Part shown: in pieces, positions 7,507 through 9,685 of the stretch
Layout: each line of letters opens with the position of its first letter
How positions within the stretch are numbered: the first letter of the stretch is position 1
Origin: CANKHJ01 sp035556495
GTDB taxonomy: Bacteria; Pseudomonadota; Alphaproteobacteria; Rhizobiales; Xanthobacteraceae
Assembly: GCA_035556495.1 (NCBI GenBank)
Contig: DATMEW010000008.1
Span: 1-9,685 of the forward strand
Direction of reading: 5' to 3'
Length of the DNA stretch: 9,685 nucleotides
Made by a program: the position numbers and the translations under genes
The notes under the pieces: generated by a model
The model's input: only the letters and a program-made list of their open reading frames with translations
Told to the model about the DNA's origin: nothing
Database searches by the model: none

Positions 7507-7918
7507 ACAGTTCACTCTGCTTGCCCTTCGGCTTGACCTCCGACGGTCCGACCGTGCCATTGCAGAATCGATTGGCGTAGCTGAGAGCGCCAGAATGCAT
7601 GATCTGCGCAAAAATGCGGGCATCGTGATTGTGGACGGCATCGACGACTGGCTTCCAGGATCGCGCCTGCGCCTCGTCGCTGACTCCGGGCTGGTGGTGG
7701 CAGCCCTGTGAAAATGCCTGATCGGTATAGAGGCCCTCGGTGATCAGCAAACCGAAGCCGCTCATCGCAAAGCGCTCATAATAGCGCTGCATAGCCGCGG
7801 TGGACGTACCATCCTCGGCAGCGCTCACGCGCGTCATCGGCGCGACGGCGAGGCGATTGCGAAACGTGAGCGTGTTTATATCGGTCTGCGTGAAAATCCC
7901 GTTGGCGTTAGTGCTCAT
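7507..7918 (-). pseudogene. Old yellow enzyme-type NADH:flavin oxidoreductase, 5' fragment
   Basis: The first ~137 residues of an old yellow enzyme, an FMN-containing TIM barrel that usually reduces activated double bonds. Motifs: NRLAVAPMTRVSA at the first barrel strand, GFGLLITEGLYTD, ARIFAQIMHSGALS and the family stretch GTVGPSEVKPKGKQ. Homology ends at about 7506, after which the sequence is ureohydrolase paralogue 2 in another frame; the old yellow enzyme frame stops at 7475. About 60% of the barrel, including the later FMN-binding and C-terminal parts, is missing. The ATG at 7918-7916 has a strong GGGAGA site seven bases upstream. It is divergent from the LysR gene at 8068, a usual arrangement for a LysR regulator and its target. 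Confidence 0.86.
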
Positions 7919-8048
7919 GCTTGGTCTCCCTGCAACTGGTAGCGCATCGCTGATGCCGCCAAAGTAAAATCGGAGGAGGCCAACGCGCGTCAGGCCACCA
8001 GATAGGGATCGTGGAGGAACGGCAGTAGACGGGATGGACGATAGGCGC

Positions 8049-8067
8049 CTTATCGTATATCGTTAAG
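8049..8067. promoter_or_regulatory. Interrupted palindrome, candidate LysR operator
   Basis: CTTATCG (8049-8055) and CGTTAAG (8061-8067) are inverted copies with one mismatch, separated by five bases, and end exactly at the ATG of the LysR gene. The whole 149-base gap between the divergent old yellow enzyme and LysR genes contains no other clear palindrome. The position would suit autorepression by the LysR protein. No tested site is known to me, and the LysR box pattern T-N11-A is too loose to be decisive. Confidence 0.35.
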
Positions 8068-8954
8068 ATGGTGGACTTATCAGACGTTTCGCTCTTCTGC
8101 TCAATTGTATCGACGGGCAGCCTTTCAGCCGCCGGCCGCCAGATCGGCATGTCTCCGATGGCGGTCAGTCGGGGGCTCGCAAGGCTTGAAGAGGAGCTCG
8201 GTGTGCGTCTCGTTCATCGCACACCCGCTCTCTCGCGCTGACGTCAGACGGCGAAACATTCTTGCCGCTTGCGCAGGCGATGCTTGACGCAAAGGATGCC
8301 GCAATGGTGGCCTTCACCGATCAGACAGAAAGCCTCAGCGGCGTCCTCAAGGTGACGGCCCCTAATCTGATCGGTCGCTCGCTGGTGGTCCCGGTGGTCG
8401 CCAAGCTTATGGCTGCCAATCCATTGCTGCAAGCCGATGTCACGCTCAGCGATGGCATCGTCGATATCGTCGCATCCGGCATCGACGTCGCCATTCGCGT
8501 CGCACCTTTGCAACAGTCGGAATTGATCGCGGTGAAACTGGCGGACAATCCGCGTGTGCTTTGCGCGGCTCCCGGCTATCTCGAAATGCGCGGGCGCCCG
8601 GAAGCCCTGTCTGACCTGGACGGACATTCCTGTCTGACCCTTCATGGTATCGGCGCGTGGCTCTTCAAACGCGAAGGGGAGCAAATCGCCAAGCCCATGA
8701 GCGGCCGCTTTTCTGCCAGCAGCGTTGAAGCCGAACGCGCTGCCTGTCTGGCTGGCACCGGCATTGCTCTGCTTACCTATTGGGATGTGGCGGAGGATCT
8801 TGCAGAGGGATCACTGGTTGAAGTCACGTTGCGCGACGTCGAACCGGACAGGCTTGCCATCTGGGCGGTATTGCCCACCCGCCACCATATGCCGTCAAGG
8901 GTTCGGAACTTCGTCGATCAGATGAAGGCCAGATTCGAGTCTGCCCGGCCCTAA
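8068..8954 (+). pseudogene. LysR-family transcriptional regulator, frameshifted
   Basis: A LysR-type regulator of normal length (about 295 residues) once one base is restored. The N-terminal helix-turn-helix reads VSLFCSIVSTGSLSAAGRQ, MSPMAVSRGLARLEEELG and VRLVHRT; then at 8221-8226 a base is missing and the frame ends PALSR-stop (TGA 8239-8241). Frame 3 continues TRSLALTSDGETFLPLAQAM into a full effector domain (VTAPNLIGRSLVVPVV, VASGIDVAIRVAPL, AGTGIALLTYWDV) ending at TAA 8952-8954. The start is ATG 8068 or GTG 8071; both are compatible with the family, and neither has a strong ribosome site. It is divergent from the old yellow enzyme fragment and was probably its regulator. As sequenced only a 57-residue DNA-binding stub would be made. 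Confidence 0.88.
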
Positions 8955-8957
8955 GGT

Positions 8958-8972
8958 CTGCTCTTTGAGCAG
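8958..8972 (+). terminator. Compact hairpin just after the LysR gene
   Basis: CTGCTC and GAGCAG form a perfect 6-bp stem around TTT, starting four bases after the LysR stop at 8954. There is no following T-run, so it is at most a weak or Rho-assisted terminator. Confidence 0.35.
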
Positions 8973-9089
8973 TCGCTACCCCGTCTGAACGGCCGCTTGT
9001 AAGGTCGGAAGCTGTCACGCGCTGCTCCCCAAATATCGGACCAGAGCGTAGAATCGGCGGCTTGCTATCTTACCCGGTGGAATGCGGTG

Positions 9090-9129
9090 ATCGGCGGCAA
9101 TATCTCTATAGAGGGCAATCGGCGGGAAT
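9090..9129. repeat. 12-bp direct repeat next to the tRNA-Ser 3' end
   Basis: ATCGGCGGCAAT (9090-9101) recurs as ATCGGCGGGAAT (9118-9129) with one mismatch. Between them lies the 10-base palindrome CTCTATAGAG (9104-9113). The second copy ends at the last base of the encoded CCA of tRNA-Ser. It could be a recombination scar or chance. Confidence 0.4.
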
Positions 9130-9218
9130 GGCGGAGAGGGAGGGATTCGAACCCCCGATACGGTTGCCCGTATGCCGCATTTCGAGTGCGGTGCTTTCAA
9201 CCACTCAGCCACCTCTCC
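9129..9218 (-). tRNA. tRNA-Ser, anticodon CGA
   Basis: A complete 90-base tRNA-Ser on the minus strand including an encoded CCA. The acceptor stem GGAGAGG (9218-9212) pairs with CCTCTCC (9139-9133), followed by discriminator G and CCA (9132-9129). The anticodon stem CCGCA/TGCGG encloses the 7-base loop CTCGAAA, giving anticodon CGA (9184-9182), which reads UCG. The long variable arm typical of class II tRNAs pairs ATACGGG with the later CCGTAT, and the T-arm carries GGTTCGAATCC. All stems are intact, in contrast to the broken protein genes on its 3' side. No clear promoter is seen upstream. Confidence 0.96.
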
Positions 9219-9546
9219 GGAAACCCATCGGCCGGCGCATGTCCGGCACGGGCGGGGCGGTTGAAACCCCAGGGTCGCGCGCATGCGTGATCGGTTCACC
9301 GACGGCGCGACGCCTCTTTACCGTCTGCCGCGCCGGGCCGTCAACGCGCACGGCGCGCCAGCGCGTCCTTCCAGGGAAAACCAGCCGACCCACCGCCGCG
9401 AAAGACCCGAGGGGCCGCAAAAATCCGGTTGAAAGCAAAAAGCAGTCCTGAACGCCGACGGCGCTCGCCGCGACCCTAAAGCCGCCCTCTTGGCGAAGGT
9501 GCGGGGGTGTGGTCCGATGCCACTTTCATGCGTCGGAGGGTTGAAC
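9219..9546. other. Intergenic region between tRNA-Ser and the exported protein gene
   Basis: About 330 bases, very GC-rich, without a convincing coding frame on either strand. It must hold the promoters of the leftward tRNA gene and the rightward exported-protein gene. The only structures I can point to are a TTGAAA box at 9428-9433 without a matching -10 element, and the hairpin at 9513-9537. Confidence 0.5.
9513..9537 (+). promoter_or_regulatory. Hairpin overlapping the ribosome binding site of the gene at 9547
   Basis: TCCGATGC (9513-9520) can pair with GCGTCGGA (9530-9537), eight pairs with one G-U, around a 9-base loop. The 3' arm contains the first three bases of the Shine-Dalgarno sequence GGAGGG (9535-9540), which lies six bases before the ATG. 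Such pairing could limit translation; whether it does is inference. Confidence 0.35.
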
Positions 9547-9685
9547 ATGGACCAGAATCGCCGCGATCTCATGTCGATCGGACTTGCCGCAGGCGCTGTC
9601 GCTGCCGGCACATCGGGGCTTGCGGGCAGCGCAGCCGCCCAACCCAAGCCGGAGCCGAGATATGTCCGGCACGACCCGCCGCGCG
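9547..9685 (+). CDS. N-terminus of an exported protein (possible Tat signal), 3' partial
   Basis: The first 46 codons of a protein that continues beyond the window. The start is well supported: ATG with GGAGGG six bases upstream. Residues 1-9 (MDQNRRDLM) carry a twin arginine, then a hydrophobic alanine/glycine-rich core (SIGLAAGAVAAGTSGLAG), then SAAAQ, a plausible signal-peptidase site near residues 29-30. This resembles a Tat signal, though the twin-arginine motif is only a partial match and Sec export cannot be excluded. The start of the mature part, PKPEPRYVRHDPPR, is not enough to name a family. The gene lies outside the decayed block and shows no damage in the visible part. Confidence 0.75.
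   Translation, partial: MDQNRRDLMSIGLAAGAVAAGTSGLAGSAAAQPKPEPRYVRHDPPR

Noticed and set aside
2..8954. Programmed ribosomal frameshifting as an explanation for the split frames
   Set aside because: The shifts occur in unrelated genes, in both directions, without common slippery sequences or downstream structures, and are accompanied by true deletions.
9015..9299. Open frames on both strands across 9062-9451 and 9015-9299 that look like proteins (for example GEVAEWLKAPHSKCG on the minus strand)
   Set aside because: They are translations of the tRNA-Ser gene and its flanks. Such strings are familiar misannotations that recur wherever this tRNA occurs; the tRNA structure explains the conservation.
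1..9685. CRISPR arrays, transposases, integrases, toxin-antitoxin pairs, riboswitches
   Set aside because: I looked for regular spaced repeats, DDE or tyrosine recombinase motifs and small paired genes and found none that I could support.

Overview
The window is GC-rich DNA from a proteobacterium, most likely an alphaproteobacterium of the sphingomonad type. This rests on codon use, the enzyme families present (aryl-alcohol dehydrogenase, old yellow enzyme, luciferase-like monooxygenase, LysR and GlxA-type regulators) and a tRNA-Ser gene with an encoded CCA end. The taxonomic placement is an impression, not a search result.

The main observation is decay. Of eleven protein genes recognisable between positions 2 and 8954, ten are broken and only a small nucleoside deaminase (5162-5662, minus) is intact. 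Left to right: a zinc alcohol dehydrogenase (2-1098, plus, 5' end outside the window, one frameshift); a short metallo-beta-lactamase-fold hydrolase (1244-2079, plus, frameshift near the C-terminus) with a terminator; a LysR regulator (2168-3057, minus, frameshift); about 200 bases of AT-rich DNA; the first ~56 codons of a luciferase-like monooxygenase (minus); an isochorismatase-fold cysteine hydrolase (3533-4082, minus, frameshift); a divergent GlxA/AraC regulator (4106-4993, plus, two internal deletions); the intact deaminase; two paralogous arginase/agmatinase-family proteins (5721-6580 and 6738-7506, minus, frameshift plus nonsense, and deletion plus 5' truncation); the first third of an old yellow enzyme (7507-7918, minus) fused by deletion to the second ureohydrolase; and a divergent LysR regulator (8068-8954, plus, frameshift).

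Before decay the right half was probably one catabolic operon read leftward: old yellow enzyme, two ureohydrolases, then deaminase, controlled by the divergent LysR gene. The isochorismatase-like hydrolase and the flavin monooxygenase would have formed a second leftward unit next to the divergent GlxA/AraC regulator. Apart from the lesions the reading frames remain easily readable, so inactivation looks recent. Several lesions are single-base indels, some in short homopolymers, so sequencing error must be excluded. The multi-codon deletions, the gene fusion and the truncated monooxygenase cannot be explained that way.

The right edge looks like an ordinary chromosome: an intact tRNA-Ser(CGA) gene on the minus strand (9129-9218) whose 3' end faces the decayed block, and the start of an exported (possibly Tat) protein at 9547 with a strong ribosome binding site. 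I see no CRISPR array, transposase or integrase.
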